NCBI GenBank assembly: GCA_963813315.1
Contig: CAWEYO010000023.1
Location: 62,001 to 126,000 of the forward strand
Direction: 5' to 3'
DNA from: CAWEYO01 sp963813315
GTDB lineage: Bacteria; Pseudomonadota; Alphaproteobacteria; Rhizobiales; Rhizobiaceae
Length of the DNA stretch: 64,000 nucleotides
The position numbers and the translations under genes were made by a program. Shown here piece by piece: positions 17,442 through 26,450 of the stretch. The first letter of the stretch is position 1. Every line of letters begins with the position of its first letter. A model generated the notes under the pieces. The model did no database searches, was not told the origin of the DNA, and saw only the letters and a list, made by a program, of their open reading frames with translations.

Positions 17442-18425
17442 ATGGCGCGTGACATTTCCGTCGAGGTCGAGCGTTTTCCGATCGCGGGCGCCTTTACGAT
17501 TTCGCGCGGTTCGAAGACTGAAGCCGAGGTTCTTACCTGTACGATCAGCGAAGCAGGACATGTGGGGCGCGGAGAATGTGTGCCCTACAAGCGTTATGGC
17601 GAGACTGTCGAAACTGTGCGCGGCGCGATCGAATCCGTCCGCCTGGAGATTGCAAGCGGAATAACCCGCGAAGCCTTACTCGACATTATGCCGGCGGGTG
17701 CCGCGCGCAACGCGGTCGATTGCGCATTATGGGATCTGGAGGCGAGCATAGCGGGGCGCAGGGTCCATGAGATCGTTTGCTGTCGCCCGCCGCGGCCACT
17801 TGAAACCGCCTTTACCCTGTCGCTCGGCGAACCGGCGGCGATGGCGGCTCAGGCGCGCGCAAACGCTGCCCGGCCGCTGCTCAAGGTGAAGATCGGCGGC
17901 AATGGCGACATCGCCCGGATTCGCGCGGTCGTCGAGGCAGCCCCGACGAGCCGGATCATCCTCGACGTCAATGAAGGGTGGACCAGCGACAACATCGTCG
18001 AAAACCTTGTCCTGGCGTCGGAACTCGGGATTGCGCTGGTTGAACAACCGCTGCCGGCGGGCAAGGACGAGATGCTGCGCCGCATCCGCCATCCGGTGCC
18101 GATCTGCGCCGACGAGAGCGTTCACACCGCCGGCGATCTCTCCGCGCTTGTGGGCGTCTACGACGCGGTCAACATCAAGCTCGACAAGGCGGGCGGCTTG
18201 ACTGCGGCAATCGCGCTCAGGGAGCGCGCGCGCAAACTCGGTTTCGACGTGATGGTCGGCTGCATGGTAGGCACGTCGCTTGCCATGGCGCCTGCGGTTC
18301 TCTTGGCACAGGACGCCGATTTCGTCGATCTCGACGGGCCGCTCCTGCTTGCCCGCGACCGCTCGCCCGGCCTTCACTACGAAGGTTCGTTCGTGTCAGC
18401 GCCCGACGCGGCCCTCTGGGGCTGA
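17442..18425 (+). CDS. Enolase-superfamily epimerase (L-Ala-D/L-Glu epimerase or N-acetyl-D-glutamate racemase type)
   Basis: A 327-residue muconate-lactonizing subgroup enzyme. Catalytic pattern: KVK at 148-150, metal ligands Asp175 (LDVNEGW), Glu201 (VEQPLP) and Asp224 (CADES), and the second lysine in NIKLDKAGG (about 246). This arrangement fits dipeptide epimerases of the AEE class acting in murein peptide recycling; the related racemase DgcA shares it. The usual DgcA neighbour (a DUF1611 protein) is absent, so the exact substrate is open. A purine-rich stretch (AAGGAAG) precedes the ATG. The last 30 bases overlap the convergent MFS gene. Confidence 0.85.
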   Translation: MARDISVEVERFPIAGAFTISRGSKTEAEVLTCTISEAGHVGRGECVPYKRYGETVETVRGAIESVRLEIASGITREALLDIMPAGAARNAVDCALWDLEASIAGRRVHEIVCCRPPRPLETAFTLSLGEPAAMAAQARANAARPLLKVKIGGNGDIARIRAVVEAAPTSRIILDVNEGWTSDNIVENLVLASELGIALVEQPLPAGKDEMLRRIRHPVPICADESVHTAGDLSALVGVYDAVNIKLDKAGGLTAAIALRERARKLGFDVMVGCMVGTSLAMAPAVLLAQDADFVDLDGPLLLARDRSPGLHYEGSFVSAPDAALWG

Positions 18426-19610
18426 GCGCCACGCGAGCCACGCCAGACCGAGCCCGAAGAGCGCCACGACCGCCATTGCATGGAAGCCACGGGCGCCGAT
18501 CGCCTCATATAGCGGACCGGAAAGCAGCGTCATCACCGCAAGGCCGAAGCCGCTGGCGAAAAAGGCCACTCCCTGCGCGGCGCCCGTCCGTTCCTCTCCC
18601 ACGGTTTCCGCGATCATCTTCTGCAGGGCGAGAAGGATCAGCCCGGTCGAGAGCGCGTGCAACGCCTGCACGAAGAAGAACCCCGCGACGCCAAGGCCGC
18701 TCGGCCAAATCAACGGAAAGGCAATCCATCGCACGATAGCGGATACCGCCGCGATTGCCAGCATCGCCGTCGCCGAGACCGTTCCGAAGAGCCGTGTGAA
18801 CACCATGAACAGGCCCACTTCGGCGACGACACCGAAAGCCCAGAGAACGCCGACCAGCGCGTCGGACAGACCAAGCGATTTCCAGTAGATGGAGACGAAC
18901 GTGTAGAGAAAGGCGTGGCTGGCGACCGTAACGCCCGCACTCGAAACGAAGAACAGGAAATAGGGCCTCATCAACGACGGCGCCGCTTCCGGAAGTTCGG
19001 CCGTCGACAGAGGCGATGCCCGGCGCGGTCGTCCGAGACGCGGCGCCAGGAGCGATGCCGCGAGGGCGCAGGCAAGTCCGAGTGAGATCAGGAGCGGGAC
19101 GATGGCCTCGCTGGTATACGCCAGGATCGCACCGCCGACTAAATTCGACATAAGGAAGGAGATCGAACCCCAGATGCGCATGCGCGAATAGTCCGAGCCG
19201 AAACGGCGGACCCCGGAAAGCGCCAGCGAATCGGCAAGCGGCGAATGCGGTGTCCAGACAATGGCCAGCAGGAGCGATATGCCTAGGACGATGCCGTAGG
19301 TCGGCGGCAGGAAGTATCCTGTCGAGAACGCAAGGGCAGCGCCGCACAACCCAACGAAGACGTCCGCCCGGTCGCCCGCCCGGTCGGCAAGCGTCGAGAT
19401 GATCGGCGTGGTGACCACGCGCAGGAACATCGGCGCCGAAAGAATCACGGCGATTTGTTCGGCGCTGAAGCCGCTCTTTTCCAGCCAAAGCGGGAAATAG
19501 GGCAGATGGACACCCATCGACACGAAAATCGCCCCGAAGATGACGGAGAGGCGCAGTTCGAAACGACGCGGCTTTACAAGCTGTTCAGGCGTAAGCGGGG
19601 GAAGCGACAT
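18396..19610 (-). CDS. MFS transporter (LacY/HcaT-like, MFS_1_like)
   Basis: A 404-residue carrier with about 12 membrane helices. The N-terminal LSVIFGAIFVSMGVHLPYFP, the signature-like loop FLRVVTTPIISTLADRAGDR between helices 2 and 3, and RRFGSDYSRMRIWGSISFL resemble the family that includes the 3-phenylpropionate permease HcaT. The substrate is not deducible. The 3' end overlaps the epimerase by 30 bases on the opposite strand. Confidence 0.88.
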   Translation of the reverse strand: MSLPPLTPEQLVKPRRFELRLSVIFGAIFVSMGVHLPYFPLWLEKSGFSAEQIAVILSAPMFLRVVTTPIISTLADRAGDRADVFVGLCGAALAFSTGYFLPPTYGIVLGISLLLAIVWTPHSPLADSLALSGVRRFGSDYSRMRIWGSISFLMSNLVGGAILAYTSEAIVPLLISLGLACALAASLLAPRLGRPRRASPLSTAELPEAAPSLMRPYFLFFVSSAGVTVASHAFLYTFVSIYWKSLGLSDALVGVLWAFGVVAEVGLFMVFTRLFGTVSATAMLAIAAVSAIVRWIAFPLIWPSGLGVAGFFFVQALHALSTGLILLALQKMIAETVGEERTGAAQGVAFFASGFGLAVMTLLSGPLYEAIGARGFHAMAVVALFGLGLAWLAWRSAPEGRVGR

Positions 19611-19699
19611 TGCATGGCCGGAAGGCAGCGGGCGGGAGGGGCGAATCTATGTCGGATTGCAAGCCCTTACCATGACGGCGGCAAGCGTGGAATGTCCTG

Positions 19700-20521
19700 T
19701 CAGGCTGCTGCCGCTGCCTCGCCGTCGATGATCACGGGGGCAAAGCTGCTGTCGGGTCGAAGCGGGTTGGCTACGACGTCCGCCCAATGGATAATCTCCA
19801 TCGACCCGTCGAAATGTTCGACAACGGCCGTACAGCTTTCGACCCAATCGCCGGTATTGATGTAGTCCAAGCCCTCAATGGCTTCGATTGCGGCATGGTG
19901 AATGTGGCCGCAAATGACGCCGTCGACATTGGCGCGGCGCGCCTCCTCGACAACGATCCGCTGGAAATGGCTGATGAAATTCACCGCCCTCTTGACCCTC
20001 ACCTTGGCCCAGGATGAAAACGACCAGTATGGCATACCGAAAATGCGGCGGAGGCGGGCAACCACTCGGTTGACCACAATGGCGAAGTCATAGGCCCTGT
20101 CGCCCAGATAGGCCAGCCACCGCACGCTATGAACGACTGCATCGAACTGGTCGCCATGGATGACGAGGAAGCGCCGGCCGTCCGCGGTCTGGTGGATCGC
20201 ACGGTCGGCGACTACTATGCCGCCGAAGTGCGTGCCCTGGAACATGCGCAGAAACTCATCATGGTTTCCCGCTATGTAGGTTATTCGCGTGCCCTTGCGC
20301 GCCTTGCGCAACAGCTTTTGCACCACGTCGTTGTGCGATTGGGGCCAATGCCAGGACCTGCGCAGGCGCCAGCCGTCCACGATGTCACCGACCAGATAGA
20401 TCATCTCGGCTTCATGATGGCGCAGGAAATCGATCAGAAACTCCGCTTTGGCAGGTTTCGAGCCGAGATGGACATCGGATATGAACAGCGTACGGAAATT
20501 GCGTGGCCTTTCGCCAGCCAT
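19700..20521 (-). CDS. UDP-2,3-diacylglucosamine diphosphatase-type metallophosphoesterase (LpxH-like)
   Basis: A 273-residue calcineurin-like phosphoesterase. Metal-binding motifs in order: SDVHLG (about 15-20), GDIVDGW (about 44-50), GNHD (about 85-88), HGDQFD, and GHIHHA. This pattern is that of the COG2908 group, which includes LpxH enzymes of lipid A synthesis. Alphaproteobacteria usually carry LpxI for that step, so the true substrate may differ. The start at 20521 (MAGERPRNFRTLFIS) is family-like; the frame remains open to 20572. It is divergent from the SDR gene. Confidence 0.8.
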   Translation of the reverse strand: MAGERPRNFRTLFISDVHLGSKPAKAEFLIDFLRHHEAEMIYLVGDIVDGWRLRRSWHWPQSHNDVVQKLLRKARKGTRITYIAGNHDEFLRMFQGTHFGGIVVADRAIHQTADGRRFLVIHGDQFDAVVHSVRWLAYLGDRAYDFAIVVNRVVARLRRIFGMPYWSFSSWAKVRVKRAVNFISHFQRIVVEEARRANVDGVICGHIHHAAIEAIEGLDYINTGDWVESCTAVVEHFDGSMEIIHWADVVANPLRPDSSFAPVIIDGEAAAAA

Positions 20522-20641
20522 GGAACAGTTCCAATCGGTTGCAGCGCGATTGCTATGCAGTGAATCGTGCAACAGCCGTATGACGGTTGCAGTTGAAGCA
20601 ACCAGCGCGATAGCTTGGCAGGTTGAAAGAGGAGAGCTCTC

Positions 20642-21412
20642 ATGGATCTGGGGATCACAGGAAAAACGGCAATAGTCTGCGCATCGAGCCGTGGGCTCGG
20701 CCGCGGGTGCGCGCTTGCGCTGGCGGAAGCCGGCTGCAATCTCGTCGTCAACGGGCGGGATGAAAAATCACTCGCTGCCACCGCCTCCGAAATCCGCGAC
20801 CGGTTTGGCGTGACGGTGACGGAAGTCGCGGGCGACGTATCGAAACCCGGGATCCAGAGGGCATTGCTAGCCGCCAGTCCCCATCCGGACATTCTTGTGA
20901 ACAACAATGGCGGACCGCCTCGCCGTGAATTTTCAGAACTCAACCGGGATCAGATACTGGAAGGCGTGATCAACAACATGGTGACCCCGCTGGAGCTCAT
21001 CCAGACGGTGATCGGCGGCATGACGGAGCGCGGCTTTGGCCGAATCGTCAACATCACTTCGCTTTCAGTCTATGTGCCGATCCCCGGTCTCGACGTTTCC
21101 TCCGGGGCACGGGCCGGCCTCACCGCGTTTCTGGCGGGGGTCGCACGCACGGTCGCCCACCGCAACGTGACCATCAACAATCTGCTGCCGGGCAAACACG
21201 ATACGGATCGGCTGCGCGGCGCGAATCGCGCCGGCTCGGACCTTTCCGAGGAAGAGAAGCGGGAACGGTTGATCGCCGATATTCCGGCAAGGCGGTTGGG
21301 AACTCCGGAAGAGTTTGGCCAGATATGTGCCTTCTTTTGCTCGGTGCACGCCGGCTATCTGACAGGGCAGAACATTCCGGTGGATGGCGGCAGCTATGTC
21401 AGCGCTTTTTGA
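20642..21412 (+). CDS. Short-chain dehydrogenase/reductase family protein with altered catalytic motif
   Basis: A 256-residue Rossmann protein. The NAD(P) motif ASSRGLGRG (about 14-22) and DILVNNNGG (about 83-91, instead of NNAG) are present, and Ser140 is in ITSLS. Where the catalytic YxxxK should be, 13 residues after that serine, the sequence is SSGAR (153-157), so Tyr and Lys are replaced by Ser and Arg. The C-terminal TGQNIPVDGGSY is normal. A known subgroup of FabG-like SDRs has such a change. The function is unknown; it may bind a nucleotide without classical catalysis. GAGGAG stands at 20630-20635, seven bases before the ATG. Confidence 0.88.
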   Translation: MDLGITGKTAIVCASSRGLGRGCALALAEAGCNLVVNGRDEKSLAATASEIRDRFGVTVTEVAGDVSKPGIQRALLAASPHPDILVNNNGGPPRREFSELNRDQILEGVINNMVTPLELIQTVIGGMTERGFGRIVNITSLSVYVPIPGLDVSSGARAGLTAFLAGVARTVAHRNVTINNLLPGKHDTDRLRGANRAGSDLSEEEKRERLIADIPARRLGTPEEFGQICAFFCSVHAGYLTGQNIPVDGGSYVSAF

Positions 21413-21575
21413 GCGGCCTCGGCCGCGACAACCGGTTTGCGAGAGGATAGTGGTAAACCACTGAAACTGCGCCGGATTGCTGTTGCCAACACTCATGTTC
21501 CGGCGTGAAGGTATCTCGCGATTTCACATCCATATGCTAAACCCAAGAATGCAAGAAACCGCAGGGAGCGCCAGG

Positions 21576-23900
21576 ATGAACATAGAAACGAATAAGGCCG
21601 AGCGCTCCGACCTTGATGAGGCCGCCCTCTACTTCCACCGGCATCCAACCCCGGGAAAGCTGGAAATCCAGGCGACGAAGCCGCTGGGCAACCAGCGCGA
21701 CCTGGCGCTCGCCTATTCGCCGGGCGTCGCCGCGCCTTGCCTTGCAATCAAGGACAATCCTGCCGCTGCCGCCGACTACACCGCCCGCGGCAACCTGGTC
21801 GCGGTGATCTCCAACGGTTCGGCCGTGCTCGGGCTCGGCAATATCGGTCCCCTTGCCTCCAAGCCGGTGATGGAGGGAAAGGCAGTGCTCTTCAAGAAAT
21901 TCGCCGGCATCGACGTCTTTGACATAGAGATCGATGCGCCAGGGATCGACCGCATGGTCGAAACAGTGGCGGCGCTCGAGCCGACGTTCGGCGGCATCAA
22001 TCTCGAGGACATCAAAGCGCCGGAGTGTTTCGAAGTCGAGGAGCAGTTGAAGGCGCGGATGGGCGTTCCGGTCTTCCACGACGACCAGCACGGCACTGCG
22101 ATCATCGTGGCGGCTGCCGTACTGAATGGGCTCGAATTTGCCGGCAAGCAAATCGAAAACATCAAGATCGTCACTTCCGGCGCAGGTGCGGCAGCGCTTG
22201 CCTGTCTCAACCTGCTGGTTTCCCTCGGCGCGAAACACGAGAACATCTGGGTCACCGACCGCCACGGTGTCGCCTACAAGGGCCGGCTGGAAGAGATGGA
22301 CCGGTGGAAGGACCCCTACGTCAAGGAAACAGCCGCGCGCACGCTGGCCGACGTGATAGAGGGAGCCGATGTTTTCCTCGGGCTCTCGGCTGCGGGCGTG
22401 CTGAAGCCGGAGCTTCTTGAGCATATGGCGGAAAAGCCGCTTGTTCTGGCGCTTGCCAACCCTACCCCTGAAATCATGCCGGAGATTGCTCGGGCGGCGC
22501 GGCCGGACGCGATGATCTGCACCGGCCGATCGGATTTTCCCAACCAGGTCAACAATGTTCTCTGCTTTCCCTACATCTTCCGTGGAGCGCTGGACTGCGG
22601 TGCTACCGCCATCAACGAAGAGATGAAGATGGCAGCGGTGCGCGCGATCGCGGCGCTGGCGCGCGAGGAGCCTTCGGACATCGCAGCGCGCGCCTATTCC
22701 GGCGAGACGCCGACTTTCGGCCCGGATTTCCTGATCCCCTCGCCGTTTGATCCCCGGCTGATCCTGCGGATCGCACCGGCCGTCGCGAAGGCGGCCCGCG
22801 ACAGTGGGGTCGCCACGCGCCCGATCGAAGATATGCCGGCCTATCTGGACCGGTTGAGCCGCTTCGTGTTCCGCTCCGGTCTGGTCATGAAGCCGGTGTT
22901 CACCGCCGCGAAGAACGCCACCGCCAAGCGGGTTATTTATGCGGACGGTGAGGACGAACGTGTTCTGCGCGCGGCGCAGGTGGTGCTGGAGGAAGGCATC
23001 GCGCAGCCGATCCTTATCGGCCGCCCGCATGTCGTGGATGTAAGGCTCAGGCGCTATGGACTGAAGGTCCGGCCCGGCGTCGACTTCGAGTTGGTCAATC
23101 CGGACGATGATCCTCGCTATCGCGACTATGTGGAACTGCTGATCCAGCTCGCTGGACGCCGGGGCATGACGCCCGAAGCCGCCCGCACCATGGCGCGCAC
23201 CAACTCCACGGTGATTGCCGCGCTTGCGCTGCGACGGGGCGACGCCGACGCAATGATCTGCGGGTTGGAAGGCCGGTTCGAGCGGCATCTGCACAATGTG
23301 CAACTGATTATCGGGCCGCGGGACGGCGTGCGCGACAAGGACCTGTCGACGCTCTCGATGCTTATCACGCAGCGCGGTGTCGTGTTCTTCACCGACACCT
23401 ACGTGACCGTCGACCCGAGCGCCGAAGAAATCGCTGAAATGACAATGCTCGCCGCGGAAGAAATCAGCCGCTTCGGCATCGAGCCCAAAGCGGCTCTGCT
23501 TTCGCATTCGAATTTCGGCTCCCGGGATTCGCCCAGCGCCCTCAAGATGCGCGCGGCGGCCAAGATCCTCCGGCGCATCGCGCCAGGCCTACAGGCCGAC
23601 GGCGAAATGCACGGCGATTTAGCACTTTCGGAGCAGTTGCGGCAGCGCGTCTATCCCCATTCGACGCTGAAGGGAGAAGCGAATTTGCTGGTTTTTCCCA
23701 ATCTCGATTCCGCCAACATCGCGCTGACGACGGTCAAACAGTTGACGGATGCATTGCATGTCGGGCCGATCTTGCTCGGCGCCGCCAAACCGGCACACAT
23801 TCTGACGCCGTCGGTTACTTCGCGCGGCGTGGTCAACATGACAGCGCTGGCGGTCGTGGAGGCGGCGCAACAAGCACAGCAAGCGGCGAGGCAGGAGTAA
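21576..23900 (+). CDS. maeB: Malic enzyme with C-terminal phosphotransacetylase-like domain
   Basis: A 774-residue fusion. Residues about 1-430 form the malic enzyme (YFHRHPTPGKLEIQATKPLG, LAYSPGVAAPC, KKFAGIDVFDIEID, HDDQHGTAI, TSGAGAAALACLNLL as the NAD(P) motif). Residues about 440-770 resemble phosphate acetyltransferase (RVIYADGEDERVLRAAQVVL, ANLLVFPNLDSANI) but in this family serve regulation or oligomerisation. It decarboxylates malate to pyruvate, feeding acetyl-CoA during growth on C4 acids. Rhizobia have NAD (Dme) and NADP (Tme) versions of this length; which one this is cannot be read with certainty. The start at 21576 is chosen by the GGGAG upstream. Confidence 0.93.
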   Translation: MNIETNKAERSDLDEAALYFHRHPTPGKLEIQATKPLGNQRDLALAYSPGVAAPCLAIKDNPAAAADYTARGNLVAVISNGSAVLGLGNIGPLASKPVMEGKAVLFKKFAGIDVFDIEIDAPGIDRMVETVAALEPTFGGINLEDIKAPECFEVEEQLKARMGVPVFHDDQHGTAIIVAAAVLNGLEFAGKQIENIKIVTSGAGAAALACLNLLVSLGAKHENIWVTDRHGVAYKGRLEEMDRWKDPYVKETAARTLADVIEGADVFLGLSAAGVLKPELLEHMAEKPLVLALANPTPEIMPEIARAARPDAMICTGRSDFPNQVNNVLCFPYIFRGALDCGATAINEEMKMAAVRAIAALAREEPSDIAARAYSGETPTFGPDFLIPSPFDPRLILRIAPAVAKAARDSGVATRPIEDMPAYLDRLSRFVFRSGLVMKPVFTAAKNATAKRVIYADGEDERVLRAAQVVLEEGIAQPILIGRPHVVDVRLRRYGLKVRPGVDFELVNPDDDPRYRDYVELLIQLAGRRGMTPEAARTMARTNSTVIAALALRRGDADAMICGLEGRFERHLHNVQLIIGPRDGVRDKDLSTLSMLITQRGVVFFTDTYVTVDPSAEEIAEMTMLAAEEISRFGIEPKAALLSHSNFGSRDSPSALKMRAAAKILRRIAPGLQADGEMHGDLALSEQLRQRVYPHSTLKGEANLLVFPNLDSANIALTTVKQLTDALHVGPILLGAAKPAHILTPSVTSRGVVNMTALAVVEAAQQAQQAARQE

Positions 23901-23919
23901 CCGAGTTGCCTAAACGTCG

Positions 23920-24064
23920 CGGCGAAACGGATCATGCGACGCGCTTTAGGCTATTGTTTTGTGCATGTCGTTATCCCAAAACCGCTGCGCACTTTTGGGC
24001 GACATGCATTTCTGTGCATGTCGTTATCCCAAAACCGCTGCGCACTTTTGGGCGACATGCATTG
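23920..24064. repeat. Family D composite repeat, copy 2, with duplicated hairpin
   Basis: After a partial GCGACGCGCTTTA arm (about 23936-23948), a 48-base palindromic unit occurs twice in tandem: 23963-24010 and 24016-24063. Each starts GCATGTCGTTATCCCAAAA and ends TTTTGGGCGACATGC, so arms pair within each unit. The two units are almost identical. A single inverted copy is at 11726-11775. The region separates the malic enzyme and DUF2865 genes. Confidence 0.8.
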
Positions 24065-24096
24065 GGCGTGACCTTTCAGAGGGGAATGGGTGCAGA

Positions 24097-24879
24097 ATGG
24101 AAAGGTTGACAAGGCTCGGCACGGTGATTGCGGCATTCTTCGCCTGCTTCCTCGCCGCCGGAACCGGTGTTGCGGCTACCGGCGAACAGCTTTGCCGTCA
24201 GCTCGAAGCTGAGCTTGCCGCAGCTTCGTCCGCCGGCGATGCCCCGCCCTATGGAGAATACGACAAGGCAATGGCCATCCAACACTCGGAGTTGCGGAAG
24301 GCGCATCAGCAGGCCCGCGATGCCGGCTGTGGGTCTTCGCGGTCGAAATCCGGCCGTGGCCGTTGCGGCTCGCTCAATGTCATGATCCAGCGGATGGAGC
24401 GAAACCTTGAGGCGCTGTGGAGCAAGCGGACTGAACTGGCTGAAACCAGCAACGCGCCGACCGTTCGTGCCCGTCTGCTCGCATCGCTCGAGGGCAATGG
24501 CTGCCGCGACGGCACGGAGCCCCCGCTGCAGGTTCTGCCTCCCATGGAGGACGCCGGCCTAAACCCCTCACCGCTGGAGCAGATGCTCGACGATGGCACG
24601 GAGCAGCAAGACATCCCGGAAGAGCATATCTTGCGCGACCCGCGGCGTGTGACCGTTCCCGGCCGATCGAAAGAACCCGGCACGTCCGGCGGCGATCAGG
24701 AGCCCTCCGCCCGGCCCTACCCAGGCAGCATCACCACGCTGGGCGCCGCCTCGACGTCAGCCCCGACGAAGCTGCCTCCGCCCGGCGAGCGCAAGGTCAG
24801 GGTCGTCGGGCCAGTGTTCCTTCCCGACCGAGAAGGGGCAATAGATCCGCGAGCTCCGGGCCCGAAGAAAGCCCGGTAA
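24097..24879 (+). CDS. DUF2865-type secreted protein
   Basis: A 260-residue exported protein: signal peptide (VIAAFFACFLAAGTGVAA), then a Cys-bearing helical region with the pattern CRQLEAELAAASS, YGEYDKAMAIQHSELRKAHQ, DAGCG and CGSLNVMIQRMERNLEAL, as in rhizobial DUF2865 proteins. The C-terminal half is Pro/Gly/Ser-rich and probably disordered. The function is unknown; a periplasmic location is inferred. The start at 24097 follows GAGGGGAATGGGTGCAGA. Its last 83 bases overlap the end of gltX on the other strand. Confidence 0.75.
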   Translation: MERLTRLGTVIAAFFACFLAAGTGVAATGEQLCRQLEAELAAASSAGDAPPYGEYDKAMAIQHSELRKAHQQARDAGCGSSRSKSGRGRCGSLNVMIQRMERNLEALWSKRTELAETSNAPTVRARLLASLEGNGCRDGTEPPLQVLPPMEDAGLNPSPLEQMLDDGTEQQDIPEEHILRDPRRVTVPGRSKEPGTSGGDQEPSARPYPGSITTLGAASTSAPTKLPPPGERKVRVVGPVFLPDREGAIDPRAPGPKKAR

Positions 24880-26170
24880 GGGCAACCCTTAACGGCATGA
24901 ACAATGCCCTGCCCTTGCGTCCGGTCTTCTCCTTGACCTGATCGGTCCAAACTTTCCACGTCGCGCGGTCCCAAGGCCCTTCAGGCAGAAGGTCGAAAGC
25001 CTGTCGCACGAAATCGCGATCTTCCGGTGGAAGTTGTTCCACTTTTTCCGGGCCGTCGTTGACGATGCGCCACCATTGTGCGGCGTCGTCCAGCGTGTCG
25101 AGATTGCCGCGCACTGCAAGCCAGAACGCTTCACCGCGATCGCCGTCGATGCCAAGCGCCTGCAAACGGGCACGGGCTTCGTCGAACGGCATCGTGTGCA
25201 ACAGCACCCTGTTGAGCACCAGTAGTTCGCCGGGATCGAACTTCGAGGCGGATTTCGACGTTGCCGCCGGGTCGAACTTCTCCGCGAGTTCCTGCATGGT
25301 GCGTACTGCCGTGACATCTACGGACGTGCCGATCAGCACTGCGAGCGATGCGACCGCCATCGGCTCGATCCCGGCCTCGCGGAGGCCTGAGAGCGACAAC
25401 GCGCCCGTACGCTTGGAAAGACCCTCGCCCGATGCCGTGGTCAACAGGTTGTGGTGACCGAAAGCGGGCGGCTCGGCACCCAGCGCGCGAAACAGCGAAA
25501 TCTGCACTCCGGTGTTCGTGACGTGGTCGTCGCCACGAATGACATGGCTGACGCCCATGTCGATGTCGTCGACCACCGACGGGAGCGTGTAGAGGTAGGT
25601 CCCGTCCGCCCTGACCAGAACGGGGTCGGAAAGCGAAGCAAGATCGACGGTCTCCTGACCGCGCACAAGATCGGTCCAGTGGACTTCCGTGCGTTCTGGC
25701 TCGAAAGGATCTGAGCGGAAATTCGGAAGGATGAAGCGCCAGTGCGGCTTGCGGCCTTCCGCCACTAGCCCGGCCTTTTCGGCGTCTTTCAGTCTCAACG
25801 CCTCGCGGCCGTAGACCGGCGGCAGGCGCCGCGACAGCCGGATCTTGCGCTTGAGGTCGAGCTCCTCGGCGGTTTCGTAGCAGGCATAAAGACGGCCTGA
25901 CGCCCTTAGCCGTTCGACTGCCGCGTCGTAAGCGGCGAAGCGCCTCGACTGATATTCGACCGCATGGGGGGAAATACCCAGCCATTGCAGATCGCGGAGG
26001 ATCGCGTCGGCGTATTCCTGCTTGGAACGCGCGACGTCGGTATCGTCAAAACGCTGGATGAAGCGGCCTCCGCCTTTCAGAGCGAACAGCCAGTTGAAGA
26101 GCGCGGTGCGCGCATTGCCGATATGAATATGGCCTGTGGGTGACGGAGCGAAACGGACGGTAATGGTCAT
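24797..26170 (-). CDS. gltX: Glutamate--tRNA ligase
   Basis: A 457-residue class I synthetase charging tRNA(Glu), and in organisms with GatCAB often also tRNA(Gln). HIGH-type motif HIHIGNARTALFNWLF at about 15-30 and the KMSKS counterpart LSKRTG (about 240). FAPSPTG at the start of the Rossmann fold confirms the GluRS class. MTITVRFAPSPTG at 26170 is the natural start; a longer frame to 26269 reads repeat sequence. Alphaproteobacteria often carry two GluRS; the other copy is not in this window. The 3' end overlaps the convergent DUF2865 gene by 83 bases. Confidence 0.94.
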   Translation of the reverse strand: MTITVRFAPSPTGHIHIGNARTALFNWLFALKGGGRFIQRFDDTDVARSKQEYADAILRDLQWLGISPHAVEYQSRRFAAYDAAVERLRASGRLYACYETAEELDLKRKIRLSRRLPPVYGREALRLKDAEKAGLVAEGRKPHWRFILPNFRSDPFEPERTEVHWTDLVRGQETVDLASLSDPVLVRADGTYLYTLPSVVDDIDMGVSHVIRGDDHVTNTGVQISLFRALGAEPPAFGHHNLLTTASGEGLSKRTGALSLSGLREAGIEPMAVASLAVLIGTSVDVTAVRTMQELAEKFDPAATSKSASKFDPGELLVLNRVLLHTMPFDEARARLQALGIDGDRGEAFWLAVRGNLDTLDDAAQWWRIVNDGPEKVEQLPPEDRDFVRQAFDLLPEGPWDRATWKVWTDQVKEKTGRKGRALFMPLRVALTGLSSGPELADLLPLLGREGTLARRP

Positions 26171-26234
26171 GTCGGCCGGGCGTAGCGGATGCTCCGGACC
26201 TTGGCAAGACCGCCAAGCGAGCATTGCCGGCCTG

Positions 26235-26425
26235 CGTGCCCCTCTCCCCGTCGGCCAGGGCAATCGCATGTGGGTTTTATCAGGATCCGTGTCCCCCTCA
26301 CCCGGCTCGGGCTCCGCCGCACGCTCTTCTCCCCAGCGGGGAGAAGGTGACCGAGCAGAGCGGGGCCGGATGAGGGGGTAGTTACCCTATGCGATTGCCC
26401 TCTCCCAGCGGGGAGAGGAAGCCGC
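26235..26425. repeat. Family F palindromic repeat between rpsD and gltX
   Basis: Near-complementary ends: CCCCTCTCCCCG followed by GGCAATCGCATG (about 26238-26272) and ATGCGATTGCC with a CTCTCCCAGCGGGGAGAGG hairpin (about 26389-26419). In between are CTTCTCCCCAGCGGGGAGAAG (positions about 26329-26349) and further inverted blocks. The whole 190-base unit is an inverted repeat and no gene is visible. Confidence 0.7.
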
Positions 26426-26450
26426 AAGCCAGTGCGCTATGAGCGATGTC

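Noticed and set aside
21537..23507. 656-codon open frame on the minus strand
   Set aside because: It is antisense to the malic enzyme, which has full motifs; no protein-like pattern in the shadow.
23963..24063. CRISPR or attachment site repeats
   Set aside because: The two 48-base units are palindromic, directly adjacent and without spacers; they belong to a dispersed repeat family.
24097..24879. Longer start of DUF2865 at 23959
   Set aside because: The extra N-terminus only translates the family D repeat; the signal peptide begins at 24097.
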